Numbered from the stretch's first letter, positions 7,493 through 17,249 are shown. The stretch is DNA of 64,000 nt from Thioalkalivibrio paradoxus ARh 1 (GCF_000227685.2 NZ_CP007029.1:3322501-3386500); one strand, 5' to 3'. The notes: generated by a model from the letters alone, not told the origin. Program-made: numbers and translations.

Positions 7493-10246
7493 TCAGGCCG
7501 CTGTCAACCACGGCAACCGGCGTATCACCGCCTTCTCCAGCTCCACGATTACGAACACCGCCATGCCGAAGAGCAGGATCCGCGCCCAGTCGCTCCAGCC
7601 GATCGCGGTGGTGCCGAACAGGGTATTCATCACCGGTGCATAGGTGAAGGTCAGCTGCAGCACGACCAGAATCCCGATCGCCAGCCACATGGCACGGGAG
7701 TGAAAAATTGCCCAGCCACTCAATACGGGCTGGTAGATCAACCGGAGGTTCAGCAGGTAGAACGCCTGCCCGGCGACCAGGGTATTGATCGCCACGGTAC
7801 GCGCCAGTTCGTCCGAGCTGCCCACCACCTCTTCCATCCACAGGAAGTGCCCGAAGGTGCCGAGCCACAGCAGCACCGCAACGAACGGGATGCGCCAGAG
7901 CAGGAACCCGGACAGCAGCGGTGCATCGGGGTTGCGCGGGGGACGCTTCATCACCCCCGGCTCACTGGGCTCGAAGGCCAGCGCCATCGCAAGGGTCACC
8001 GAGGTGACCATGTTCACCCACAGCACCTGCACCGGCGTAAGCGGCAGCGCCAGGCCCATCAGAATGGCCATCATGATGGTCATCGACTGGCCCGCGTTGG
8101 TGGGCAGCATGTGCAGGATGGCCTTGCGGATGTTGTCGTACACCGTGCGGCCTTCCTCCACCGCGTGGGCGATCGAGGCGAAATTGTCATCGGCCAGCAC
8201 CATTTCAGCGGCCTCCTTCGCCGCCTCGGTGCCCTTGCGGCCCATCGCGACGCCCACGTCGGCGCGTTTCAGGGCCGGAGCGTCGTTCACGCCGTCGCCG
8301 GTCATCGCGACGATTCCGCCCGCCTGCTGCAGGGCCTGTACGAGCCGCAGCTTGTGCTCGGGGGTCGTGCGGGCGAAGACGTCGGTCCCGCGTGCGGTCT
8401 CCCGTAGCCGGTCCTCGCTCATGCCGTCGAGTTCGTGACCGGCCATTGCCACCGCGTGGCCGCCGCTGCCGATTCCCAACATCCCTCCCACAGCCCGGGC
8501 GGTCGTCAGGTGGTCTCCGGTGATCATCTTCACGCGGATCCCGGCCTCACGGCACTCGCGCACCGCATGGATGGCCTCCTCCCGCGGAGGGTCGATGATG
8601 CCGAGGATCGCCAGCAGCGAGAAGCGCCCCGCCTCCACCTGATCGTACTTCAGCTCGTCCTGGTGCGGCTGGGCGTCCCGTGCGGCCACCGCCAGCAGGC
8701 GTTCGCCGCGTCCGGCCACCTCCTCCAGCGCCGCCTCCCACCAGTCCCGCTCAAGCGAGCGGGGTCCGTCGGCCGTCTGTTGATGGGCGCAGAGTTCGAG
8801 CACCCGCTCGGGAGCGCCCTTCAGGTAAATCACCCCGTGCCCCTTGTGATCGCGGTGCAGGGTGGCCATGTACTTGTGATCGGACTCGAAGGGAATGACG
8901 TCGACACGGGGCAGGTGGCCCTGCTCGATCTGGGGATCCATCCCGGCCTTGCGCGCCAGCACCACCAGCGCTCCCTCGGTGGGATCGCCCTCCATGACCC
9001 AGTCGCCGTCGCGCTCGAAGACCTGGGCATCGTTGCACAGCAGCCCCGCGCGCAACGCCTGGGCCAGCACCGGATCCTCGTCCGGGCTGACGTCCAGCCC
9101 ACTCTCGGTGAAGCCGCCGTGAGGAGCGTAGCCGACGCCGTCGACCTGCAGGTGGCGTTCGCGGCTGCGCAGGGAGGCGACGGTCATCTCGTTACGCGTG
9201 AGCGTGCCCGTCTTGTCGGAGCAGATGGTCGACACGGAGCCCAATGTCTCGACAGCTGGCAGTCGGCGGATGATGGCGTTGCGCCGGGCCATCTTCTGCA
9301 CCCCGATCGCCAGCGCAATGGTCATGATCGCCGGGAGGCCTTCGGGGATCGTGGACACGGCCAGGCTCGCGGCGGCGAGGAACATTTCGTCCAGCGGGTA
9401 GCTCCGCACCCAGTAGCCGAAAGCGAAGGTGGCCGCGGAGATCAACAGGATGACGCCGGCCAGCCAGCGCCCGAACTGCTCCATCTGCCGCACCAGCGGG
9501 GTTTGCAGGCTGTGAACCTCGCCGAGCATCGCGGAGATGCGGCCCACCTCGGTGGTCTCGCCGGTCGCGACCACCACGCCTCGGCCGCGCCCGAAGGTCA
9601 CCAGCGTGCCGGAATACGCCATGCAGAACCGGTCGCCGAGCGATGCGTCCTCCGCGACCGGCTGAACGTCTTTCTCGACGGGGACCGATTCCCCCGTCAG
9701 TACCGCCTCGTCCACGCGCAGATTCTTCACGTCCATCAGGCGCAGGTCGGCGGGCACCTTGTCCCCAGCCTGCAGGTAGATGACGTCGCCGGGTACCACC
9801 GAGCTGGCGTCCACCTCGCGCCGATGGCCGTCGCGCAGGACCACGGCACGGGGCGAGAGCATCTGCCGAATCGCGTCCAGCGCCTTTTCGGCCTTGCCTT
9901 CCTGGATGAAGCCGATCAGGGTGTTGATCAGGACCACGGCGAGGATCACGCCGGTGTCGACCCAGTGACCCAGCAGGGCGGTGCCGATCGCGGCCAGAAT
10001 CAGGATGTAGATCAGAACGTTGTGAAAATGGCGGAAGAACCGCACCAGCGGCCCGGCCTTCTCCGGGGGGCGCAGCTGATTGCGGCCGTACCGAGCCAGG
10101 CGCTCCCCGGCCTCCCCTGCGCTCAACCCGCTGGGCTGAGACCGCCAGCGCTGGATGACCTCAGCCGCATCCTGTGCGTGCCATACTGGCGAAGGATTCG
10201 GGTCCGTGCCAGCCTGGGGGGATTTCGATTCCATATCGTTCACCAT
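7493..10246 (-). CDS. P2-type cation-transporting ATPase (Ca2+/cation, HAD-IC)
   Basis: 917 residues. All hallmarks of a P-type ATPase are present: N-terminal cation-ATPase domain, actuator TGES motif (about residue 184), PEGLPA in M4, the phosphorylated Asp in CSDKTGTLT (about residue 344), KGAPE in the nucleotide-binding domain, GDGVNDAP in the hinge, and a C-terminal block of membrane helices. The PEGLP motif and the C-terminal six-helix domain place it in the P2A/P2B-like bacterial group that includes SERCA-like calcium pumps. The exported ion cannot be read with certainty. ATG 10246 was chosen; GTG 10255 and ATG 10234 are alternatives. It is divergent from a PII-like gene about 100 bases away, which suggests that its activity is regulated by that protein. 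Confidence 0.95.
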   Translation of the reverse strand: MVNDMESKSPQAGTDPNPSPVWHAQDAAEVIQRWRSQPSGLSAGEAGERLARYGRNQLRPPEKAGPLVRFFRHFHNVLIYILILAAIGTALLGHWVDTGVILAVVLINTLIGFIQEGKAEKALDAIRQMLSPRAVVLRDGHRREVDASSVVPGDVIYLQAGDKVPADLRLMDVKNLRVDEAVLTGESVPVEKDVQPVAEDASLGDRFCMAYSGTLVTFGRGRGVVVATGETTEVGRISAMLGEVHSLQTPLVRQMEQFGRWLAGVILLISAATFAFGYWVRSYPLDEMFLAAASLAVSTIPEGLPAIMTIALAIGVQKMARRNAIIRRLPAVETLGSVSTICSDKTGTLTRNEMTVASLRSRERHLQVDGVGYAPHGGFTESGLDVSPDEDPVLAQALRAGLLCNDAQVFERDGDWVMEGDPTEGALVVLARKAGMDPQIEQGHLPRVDVIPFESDHKYMATLHRDHKGHGVIYLKGAPERVLELCAHQQTADGPRSLERDWWEAALEEVAGRGERLLAVAARDAQPHQDELKYDQVEAGRFSLLAILGIIDPPREEAIHAVRECREAGIRVKMITGDHLTTARAVGGMLGIGSGGHAVAMAGHELDGMSEDRLRETARGTDVFARTTPEHKLRLVQALQQAGGIVAMTGDGVNDAPALKRADVGVAMGRKGTEAAKEAAEMVLADDNFASIAHAVEEGRTVYDNIRKAILHMLPTNAGQSMTIMMAILMGLALPLTPVQVLWVNMVTSVTLAMALAFEPSEPGVMKRPPRNPDAPLLSGFLLWRIPFVAVLLWLGTFGHFLWMEEVVGSSDELARTVAINTLVAGQAFYLLNLRLIYQPVLSGWAIFHSRAMWLAIGILVVLQLTFTYAPVMNTLFGTTAIGWSDWARILLFGMAVFVIVELEKAVIRRLPWLTAA

Positions 10247-10350
10247 CGCCTGCACGAGGCAGGGCCGTTTTCCGGGCCGTTGGGTCTGACTGCGAGATCG
10301 GCAGTATTACCAGGGTTTTCCAGGCCGACAACCATGCGGGAGGGCGGGAG
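10247..10350. promoter_or_regulatory. Divergent promoter region, cation ATPase / PII-like protein
   Basis: A 104-base gap between oppositely oriented start codons, so the promoters of both genes must lie here or overlap the 5' ends. I could not assign convincing -35/-10 pairs; the AT-richest stretch is around 10303-10320 (gcagtattac). GGGAGGGCGGGAG directly precedes the PII-like ATG. Confidence 0.45.
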
Positions 10351-10695
10351 ATGAAGTTCAGTCTGATCATGGTGTTCGTCGACGACGCACATCTGGACTC
10401 CGTTTTGGACGAGGCGCGCGCGGCGGGGGCCACGGGCGCGACCATCATCAACAACGCCCAGGGCCAGGGGCTCCAACAGCGTTTCGGGATCTTCGGGCTG
10501 GAACTCATGGAGCCTCGATCCGTGGCCCTGATCCTGGTGGAGAAGCGTCGCGCCGACACCGTGCTGGATACGGTCAGTCGTGCCGGGCACCTCGACGAGA
10601 CTCTGTCTACTGGAATCGCGTTGGAGCTGGACGTCGCGCGAGCGGTGGGCCTGACCGAACACGTGAAGACGCTCGCAGAGAAATACCCGCCATGA
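10351..10695 (+). CDS. PII-like signalling protein next to a cation ATPase
   Basis: 114 residues with the alternating beta-alpha-beta pattern of the PII/GlnB fold (KFSLIMVFVDDAHLDSVLDEA, then LMEPRSVALILVEKRRADTVLDTV). It is clearly not GlnK: the T-loop region (NAQGQGLQQRFGIFG) is short, lacks the uridylylated Tyr, and the canonical C-terminal GlnB signature is absent. PII-like proteins of this sort are known next to transporters, where they bind nucleotides and gate or sense the transported ion. The divergent P-type ATPase is its obvious partner, which is inference. The start is supported by a purine-rich Shine-Dalgarno. The gene converges with fetB. Confidence 0.75.
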   Translation: MKFSLIMVFVDDAHLDSVLDEARAAGATGATIINNAQGQGLQQRFGIFGLELMEPRSVALILVEKRRADTVLDTVSRAGHLDETLSTGIALELDVARAVGLTEHVKTLAEKYPP

Positions 10696-10755
10696 CGGCA
10701 TCCCGCCCGCACCTCGTGCTCCTCCGGTCCGCCAGGCAGGGGCCGCGCGGCCCGT

Positions 10756-11559
10756 TCAGCGCCGTCCGGGGCCCAGGCGATCGAGCCGTAGCCGGGCGCG
10801 TTGGTCGAACAGCCGCTTGGACGCAAGCCAGACCGCGCCCAAGGCCCCGAAGCCCGTTCCGGCCGAAATCAGGAACATGATCAGGATCTGGTACTTCACC
10901 GCCTCCACCGGTGGCACGCCGGCGAGGATCTGACCGGTCATCATGCCCGGCAGGCTGACCACGCCGGCCGCGGCCATCGCATTGATCGTCGGCATCAGTC
11001 CGCTGCGCGCGGCCTCGCGCCGCATGGTCGCAGTGGCACAGACCCAGGAGTCGCCCAGCGCGAGCCGGCCCTCGATCACCCGTCGCTCGCGCCAAACGGT
11101 CTGCGTGAGCCGGTCCAGCCCGAGCGCGATCCCGGTCATCGTGTTGCCCAGCAGCATCCCGAGCAGCGGGATCGCGTACTGCGGCTCCCACCAGGGCGTC
11201 GGCCCCACCATGGTGGTCAACGCCAGCACGGTGACCGCGAACGCGGATACGAACATGGTCGCGGTGCCGATCCCATAGCCCCAGACGCCAGTGAAGCGCC
11301 GTTCCTGCCGCGCCATCACCTCGTAGCCCGCGATCAGCAACATTGCCAGCGCCATCAGTACGACCCAGACCAGCCGGGCATGGTCGAACAGCGCCTGCAG
11401 GATCAACCCGACCAGCAGCAGTTGCAGCACGGTACGCACTGCGGCGATCAGCAGGCTGCGCCCCACGCCGAGCCGTGCCCAGATCGTCACCCCGGCCAGC
11501 GCCACCACCAGCACCGCCGCAAGCGAAAGATCCAGCGCGCTGAGACTGATCACGGTCAT
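10756..11559 (-). CDS. fetB: FetB-type ABC transporter permease (putative iron exporter)
   Basis: 267 residues with about seven hydrophobic segments, beginning LSLAAVLVVALAGVTIWARLG. It belongs to the UPF0014/FetB (YbbM) family: the motifs GYEVMARQ, the block around LLGMLLGNTMTGIALGLDRL and MPTINAMAAAGVVSLPGMMTGQIL are diagnostic. E. coli FetAB exports iron and raises peroxide resistance, so that role is assumed. The ATG at 11559 overlaps the fetA stop in an ATGA, so the two are translationally coupled. The gene converges with the PII-like gene 60 bases away. Confidence 0.92.
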   Translation of the reverse strand: MTVISLSALDLSLAAVLVVALAGVTIWARLGVGRSLLIAAVRTVLQLLLVGLILQALFDHARLVWVVLMALAMLLIAGYEVMARQERRFTGVWGYGIGTATMFVSAFAVTVLALTTMVGPTPWWEPQYAIPLLGMLLGNTMTGIALGLDRLTQTVWRERRVIEGRLALGDSWVCATATMRREAARSGLMPTINAMAAAGVVSLPGMMTGQILAGVPPVEAVKYQILIMFLISAGTGFGALGAVWLASKRLFDQRARLRLDRLGPGRR

Positions 11560-12164
11560 GACACGAGCCTCCCGGAGCGGATTTCGAGGATGCGCCCGCC
11601 CAGGCGGTTGCGCTGCAGCGTGTCGTGGCTGACCCAAAGCGCCCCGGCACCCGCCTCGGCCAGGTAGCCGCGCACTGCGCGTTCGATGCGCCGGGTGTTC
11701 TCGAGGTCGAGGTTTGCGGTGGGTTCGTCCAGCAACAGCACCCGGGGATGGTTCAGAAAGGCACGCAGCAGGCCCAGCCGCTGGCGTTCGCCGCTGGACA
11801 GGCGCTCGACCTCCCAGTCGAGCGCATCTTCGGGCAGCGAGAAACGCTGCAACCAGTCCAGCGCCTGCTGGCGGTTCCAGCCCAAGGGGAAATGCTCGTG
11901 CACGCGTTCGGCCCACCAGGCGGTTTCGGCGGGAACATAGGCCACCTGTCGGCGCCAGTCGGTCGGCGCAATGCCATCGCGGTCGCTGCCCTGAAGCCGC
12001 AGCTGTCCCTGGTTCGGGTCGAGGTCGGCCAGCGCACGCAGCAGCAAGGACTTGCCGGAACCGGAGGCGCCCGTGATCTGCACCAGTTCCCCGACCTGCA
12101 GGCGCAGGTCGAGCGGCCCAAGTCTTGCAGTCCGAAGGCCTTTCACGTCCAGCAGGCAATCCAT
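11556..12164 (-). CDS. fetA: FetA-type ABC transporter ATP-binding protein
   Basis: A 202-residue ATPase of the short FetA (YbbL) type. Walker A is GASGSGKS (about residues 33-40), the Q-loop region is RQVAYVPAET, the signature is LSSGERQRLGLLRAF, Walker B is VLLLDEPTANLD, and the switch His is in ALWVSHD. It powers the FetB permease encoded immediately downstream with a four-base overlap. GAGG stands seven bases before the start at 12164. It is the first gene of a two-gene operon. Confidence 0.93.
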   Translation of the reverse strand: MDCLLDVKGLRTARLGPLDLRLQVGELVQITGASGSGKSLLLRALADLDPNQGQLRLQGSDRDGIAPTDWRRQVAYVPAETAWWAERVHEHFPLGWNRQQALDWLQRFSLPEDALDWEVERLSSGERQRLGLLRAFLNHPRVLLLDEPTANLDLENTRRIERAVRGYLAEAGAGALWVSHDTLQRNRLGGRILEIRSGRLVS

Positions 12165-12288
12165 CCCGATCCTCGTACCGCTGGCGGAGCCACGGCTTCC
12201 GAAGCGCGCATTCTAACCGACGGGAGGGGGGCTGATCAGGCGGTGGTTCGAACCCGCGGCAGATCACGGCGGGCCGATGTGCATTCCC

Positions 12289-12316
12289 AAAAAAGAGCGG
12301 GCGCTTTCGCGCCCGC
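12289..12316 (-). terminator. Rho-independent terminator of glnK-amt
   Basis: Read leftward: an 8-bp GC stem (GCGGGCGC / GCGCCCGC) with a 4-base loop, then a T-run (complement of AAAAAA at 12289-12294). It lies about 100 bases beyond the amt stop. Confidence 0.9.
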
Positions 12317-12378
12317 AATCACCGATGTCAGGTCCTGGGAGACGCTGCGGTCGGTGTCGGAGGAGACTCGTTATCCAG

Positions 12379-12403
12379 AACCCCGGGGTCAGCCCCCGGG
12401 GTT
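12379..12403. repeat. Perfect 10-bp inverted repeat after amt
   Basis: AACCCCGGGG and CCCCGGGGTT are separated by five bases, 16 bases past the amt stop. There is no T-run on either strand, so it may slow 3' decay rather than terminate. The true terminator follows at 12289-12316. Confidence 0.6.
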
Positions 12404-12418
12404 CCCGGTTCCCGGACC

Positions 12419-13696
<1,278 letters not shown>

Positions 13697-13737
13697 AGTC
13701 GGATTTCTCCAGTAAAGGTGAGTTCAGCCCCGGCGCG

Positions 13738-14079
<342 letters not shown>

Positions 14080-14146
14080 TCACTCCTTGTTAACAGAGCC
14101 GGTTCATCCACGAGGGATTGTTTTGTCGTTGAGACGACACGGCTCT

Positions 14147-14162
14147 TGCACAAGGCGTGCCA
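14147..14162 (-). promoter_or_regulatory. Sigma-54 (-24/-12) promoter of glnK-amt
   Basis: Read leftward: TGGCACGCCTTGTGCA. The -24 box TGGCACG is perfect and the -12 element (GTGCA) differs from TTGCA at one base. GG and GC are exactly ten bases apart, as sigma-54 requires. The expected start of transcription, near 14136, gives a leader of about 60 bases before glnK. Confidence 0.85.
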
Positions 14163-14254
14163 ATACAGAGAGACGATGTTGCGCGGGCTTTTCCCGGCTC
14201 AGCGCGCGGTGGCGGCGGAATCTGCACCACCACCGTACCGATCAGCGGGATCTA

Positions 14255-14271
14255 TGCACCGAATCAGTGCA
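14255..14271. promoter_or_regulatory. Probable NtrC enhancer site
   Basis: TGCAC-CGAATCA-GTGCA, a perfect dyad with the 5-7-5 spacing of NtrC binding sites, centred about 127 bases upstream of the predicted sigma-54 start. That is a typical enhancer distance. A weaker half-site (TGCACC) lies at 14223. Confidence 0.75.
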
Positions 14272-14327
14272 TCGCCTTGTCGTCCGCTCGCAGCGGTGGC
14301 TGCGACCGGAACCTCGCGAGTCCGTTC

Positions 14328-14359
14328 TATACTCGGGGTAACGGGGCCCGAAGGGCCCC
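14328..14359 (+). other. Possible -10 and strong leader hairpin of the HPF-type gene
   Basis: TATACT at 14328-14333 could be a -10 element, although no good -35 is seen. Just after it, GGGGCCC-GAA-GGGCCCC (14343-14359) forms a perfect 7-bp hairpin in the presumed leader. A second small hairpin (CACTCC / GGAGTG) ends just before the Shine-Dalgarno. Function unknown. Confidence 0.3.
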
Positions 14360-14411
14360 GGGGCAGCCTGATTCCACATGCCACTCCCGAGCGGAGTGCA
14401 GGAGCAATGCA

Positions 14412-14990
14412 ATGAGCAACCCCGGAACGTCCCTGGTCGAAATCGCCTTTCGCAACATGGACCATTCACCGGCGGTGGAGGACAGGGTTCGGGCACAGAT
14501 CGACAAGCTGGGCCAGTTTCACGATCACATCATTGCCTGTCGCGTGGCAGTCGAAGCGCGCCACCGCCATCAGCACAAGGGGCACCTCTATCACGTGCGC
14601 ATCGATCTCACGGTGCCGAACGCCGAACTGGTCGTAAGCCGGGAGCCCGACGCGCACCAGGCCCACCAGGACGTCTACGTCGCAGTGCGCGACGCGTTCG
14701 CGGCCATGCGGCGACAGCTCCAGGAGTTCGCACGCAAGCAGCGCGGCAACGTCAAGTTCCACGAGTCACCGCCACACGGGCATATCCGCGAGATCGCGCC
14801 GGCGGCGGATTACGGCCTGATCGAAACCTCCGACGGTCGCGAGATCCGCTTCAGTTCCGCGAGCGTGGTGGACGCCGACTTCGCCAAGCTGGAAGTCGGT
14901 GACCGGGTGTGGTTTGCCGAAACCGCCAGCGACGACGGCCCGGCGGCGAGCACCGTGCATGTGGAGGGCAAACGCCATGTGGTCGGCTGA
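14412..14990 (+). CDS. HPF/RaiA-type ribosome-associated protein fused to a cold-shock-like domain
   Basis: 192 residues in two parts. Residues 1-115 resemble the hibernation-promoting/RaiA fold (LVEIAFRNMDHSPAVEDRV, LYHVRIDLTVPNAELVVSRE, VYVAVRDAFAAMRRQLQEFA). Residues about 122-192 look like a cold-shock/S1-type OB domain (GHIREIAPAADYGLIETSDG, REIRFSSASVV, LEVGDRVWFAE). Fusions of this kind occur in several proteobacteria and are thought to act on ribosomes or RNA during stress. The start at 14412 has AGGAG seven bases upstream; longer upstream reading lacks support. It is divergent from the nitrogen operon but probably independent of it. Confidence 0.85.
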   Translation: MSNPGTSLVEIAFRNMDHSPAVEDRVRAQIDKLGQFHDHIIACRVAVEARHRHQHKGHLYHVRIDLTVPNAELVVSREPDAHQAHQDVYVAVRDAFAAMRRQLQEFARKQRGNVKFHESPPHGHIREIAPAADYGLIETSDGREIRFSSASVVDADFAKLEVGDRVWFAETASDDGPAASTVHVEGKRHVVG

Positions 14991-15083
14991 GGCCGGCTCC
15001 CGCGATCGCAGCGCACGCCAACACGGGCGCGAGCAGCGCCGGAGACCCTGAACACCGGGGCCGGCGCAGCCCCCGCGGGCGGC

Positions 15084-15587
15084 TCAGAGCGGGTCCGGCC
15101 GAAGCACCGTCAGCGCATCGGCACCAGGAAAGTTCTTCCAGAGTTCGCCGACGGTCGTTTCGTGGCCAGGGAGAATCCGTTCCGGCGCCAGCATCGCCAG
15201 CGGCCCCAGCACGTACGCGCGGGTGAGGATCTCGGGATGCGGCAATGGCGGACTGGACGAGCGCAGATCCCCGAGCAGCAGCAGATCGGCGTCGATCGAT
15301 TTCGGCGCAAGCCGCAATTCGCCTGCAGCCCTCCCCAGTCGCCGCTCCATCGCCTTCAGCCTGGCCACCAGCGCCGCGGCGGTGAGCGAGGTATCGAAGC
15401 CGACACAGAGATTCCAGTAGTCGGGCCCGTCGTATCCGACCGCCGCGCTGGAACAGACGGGCGAGCGTTCGATCGGCCCGAATCGAACGGTCAACTCGTC
15501 CAGTGCGCGCCGCAGATGCGAAGCCGGAGCGACGTTGCTGCCGAGCCCGACGTAGGCGCGGCGGAGATCGGCGGGCGGCGCGGTCAA
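15084..15587 (-). CDS. folK: 2-amino-4-hydroxy-6-hydroxymethyldihydropteridine pyrophosphokinase
   Basis: 167 residues. It transfers pyrophosphate from ATP to hydroxymethyl-dihydropterin in folate synthesis. Family motifs are present in order: AYVGLGSNVAPASHLRRAL at the N-terminus, the APKSIDADLLLLGD signature (the usual RPLDIDLL-type motif), and PHPEILTRAYVLGPLAML. I take TTG 15587 as the start: it overlaps the folB stop in a TTGA and leaves the usual short N-terminus before the glycine-rich loop. The upstream open extension belongs to folB in another frame. It forms a two-gene folate unit with folB and converges with the HPF-type gene. Confidence 0.93.
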   Translation of the reverse strand: MTAPPADLRRAYVGLGSNVAPASHLRRALDELTVRFGPIERSPVCSSAAVGYDGPDYWNLCVGFDTSLTAAALVARLKAMERRLGRAAGELRLAPKSIDADLLLLGDLRSSSPPLPHPEILTRAYVLGPLAMLAPERILPGHETTVGELWKNFPGADALTVLRPDPL

Positions 15588-15937
15588 GGATGCCCGCGCT
15601 CGATCACGATGCCGACCTCGCGGGCACCCGCCACCGCCCCCGGCTTGCCCACGGTCAGGCGCACCGAATGCCCGCCGAAACGACGCAGCAGCGTTTCGGC
15701 GATCTCCTCGGCCAGGCCTTCGAGCAGCACATGAGGCTCGCGGCTGGCGATCGCGCGAATGCAATTGGCGACCGCCTCGTAGTCGACGGTATCGGCGATA
15801 TCGCCGGAGCGTGCAGCCACGCGGGTGTCGGCCCCCAGTTCGATATCGAAGCGGAGCCGCCGCCGCACCCGCTGCTCCCAGGGGTAGACGCCGATCACGG
15901 CCTCGACCTCGAGATCACGGAGATAGATATGGTCCAT
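15584..15937 (-). CDS. folB: Dihydroneopterin aldolase
   Basis: 117 residues, the normal FolB length. It converts dihydroneopterin to hydroxymethyl-dihydropterin and glycolaldehyde, the step before FolK. The catalytic region is recognisable: LEVEAVIGVYPWEQRVRR near the N-terminus (with the substrate-binding Glu), Tyr in ADTVDYEAVAN, and the active-site Lys in VRLTVGKPGAVAGAREVG. The next gene, folK, starts within its stop codon. The start codon ATG 15937 fits the family exactly (MDHIYLRDLEVEA). Confidence 0.95.
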   Translation of the reverse strand: MDHIYLRDLEVEAVIGVYPWEQRVRRRLRFDIELGADTRVAARSGDIADTVDYEAVANCIRAIASREPHVLLEGLAEEIAETLLRRFGGHSVRLTVGKPGAVAGAREVGIVIERGHP

Positions 15938-16253
15938 CGCGGCTCGCCTCCAGGCCTCGCCTTTTGAAGATGCGTCAATGCGCCGATTCGCCCCGGGCGG
16001 AGCGCGTCCGGCACCGGGGATTCCGATTACCCTTGCCGTCCCGATACAGGCGCGGCGGCAAACCGGTGCGCTATGATCCGGGCGCAGCCCGATCGGGGCA
16101 ACCCCGGTGCTCGGGGAGATGCACACCGGAGCCCCCGAGACTCTGGCTCTGGCGCACGATTCGCCTCGTGGCGAACCGACCATTTTCCGTCCGGTCCAAC
16201 GGGACTCGCCGGAGAGCCCGAAATGCCCGGGCGCCCACAGGGGAGCACATGCA
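15938..16253. other. Divergent folB / amidoligase upstream region with nested inverted repeats
   Basis: No gene is seen. A possible -10 (TATGAT, 16072-16077) points towards the amidoligase, giving a leader of about 170 bases. The leader contains CCGGTG (16103-16108), CTCGGGG (16109-16115), CACCGG (16123-16128) and CCCCGAG (16132-16138). These are two interleaved stems that cannot easily form together. Whether this is a regulatory RNA or GC-rich chance is open. Confidence 0.35.
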
Positions 16254-17249
16254 ATGATGACCGCCCGGTTCCGTGAACTGCCCTGGTCCGATGCGCCCGA
16301 CGGCCGTCCCCGGCGCATCGGCGTCGAACTCGAGATGGCGGGAATTCCGCTGGAAACCATGGCCGGGGTGGTTCGCGACGAGTTCGGTGGCCGTATCGAG
16401 ACCAGCGGTGCATTCCTGACCCGCGTTCGCGATACCGAGTACGGCACGTTCGAGATCGAGCTGGATTCCCTGATATTGAAGGATCGGGGCTACCGCGAGC
16501 ATTTGAAACGGCTCGGCATCGAGCTCGACGACCGGGACAGCGCGGCGCTGGAACGTTGGCTCGCCGGCGCGGCGGGCCGCATCGTGCCGCACGAGATCGT
16601 CGCACCGCCGGTGCCCTTGGCTGCCCTCGGGCGCATCGACCGGATGCGTTCCACCCTGCAGCGGCGGGGCGCGCGGGGAACCCAGGCGGCGCTGCTGTAC
16701 GCATTCGGCCTGCAGCTGAACATCGAGGTGCACAGCCTCGAAGCCAGCTGGATCACGTCGATCATCCGGGCGTTCGTGCTGCTGTACGAGGCCCTGGTGC
16801 AGGCCGGGGACATCGATCTCGCCCGCCGCCTGTCGCCGTACATCCGACCCTTCCCGGGTGGGTACGTGCGCCAGGTGCTGCAGCCCGGATACGCCCCCGA
16901 CATCGCCGGCTTGATCGACGACTATCTGCAACACAACCCAACGCGCAACCGGCCGCTGGACCTGCTCCCGCTGTTCGCCGAGATCGATCCGGATCGGGTG
17001 ATGGCGGCGCCGGTGGAGCGGTCGCTGGTCAAACCGCGCCCGGCGCTGCACTACCGGCTGCCCAACTGCGAGATCGACGACCCGCAGTGGAACCTTGCGC
17101 GGCCGTTCAACGGCTGGGCCGAGGTGGAACACCTGGCGGCCGACCCCGACCGTCTCGAGGCGGCGGCGGCCGAATACCTGCGCCGGCCTGCCCAGGCGCT
17201 CGGCCAACTCACCGACGAATGGGTCCAGCGTATCCGTGACTGGTTCTGA
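16254..17249 (+). CDS. Putative amidoligase (COOH-NH2 ligase-like family)
   Basis: A 331-residue protein of the putative amidoligase family, related to the glutamate-cysteine ligase/glutamine synthetase fold. Visible features are acidic metal-ligand-like clusters RRIGVELEMAG (about residues 21-30) and EYGTFEIELDS (about 62-72), the helical region LQLNIEVHSLEASWITSIIR, and a C-terminal segment rich in Arg and Asp. The family is predicted to form amide bonds using ATP; the substrate is unknown. The start is supported by AGGGGAG eight bases upstream of the ATG at 16254 (the next codon is also ATG). Its end overlaps the following hydrolase gene by 14 bases, so the two are coupled and probably make and break, or make and edit, the same amide. 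Confidence 0.8.
   Translation: MMTARFRELPWSDAPDGRPRRIGVELEMAGIPLETMAGVVRDEFGGRIETSGAFLTRVRDTEYGTFEIELDSLILKDRGYREHLKRLGIELDDRDSAALERWLAGAAGRIVPHEIVAPPVPLAALGRIDRMRSTLQRRGARGTQAALLYAFGLQLNIEVHSLEASWITSIIRAFVLLYEALVQAGDIDLARRLSPYIRPFPGGYVRQVLQPGYAPDIAGLIDDYLQHNPTRNRPLDLLPLFAEIDPDRVMAAPVERSLVKPRPALHYRLPNCEIDDPQWNLARPFNGWAEVEHLAADPDRLEAAAAEYLRRPAQALGQLTDEWVQRIRDWF

Noticed and set aside
8435-10354. Long rightward open frame antisense to the cation ATPase
   Set aside because: Antisense mirror with Gln/His/Arg-rich, low-information sequence; no ribosome-binding site.
12379-12403. Second terminator after amt
   Set aside because: The stem is strong but lacks the T-run. The proper terminator lies 60 bases further on.
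16103-16138. H-type pseudoknot riboswitch
   Set aside because: With no spacer between the first two strands the pseudoknot is sterically doubtful, and no known riboswitch consensus fits. Kept only as a weak observation.
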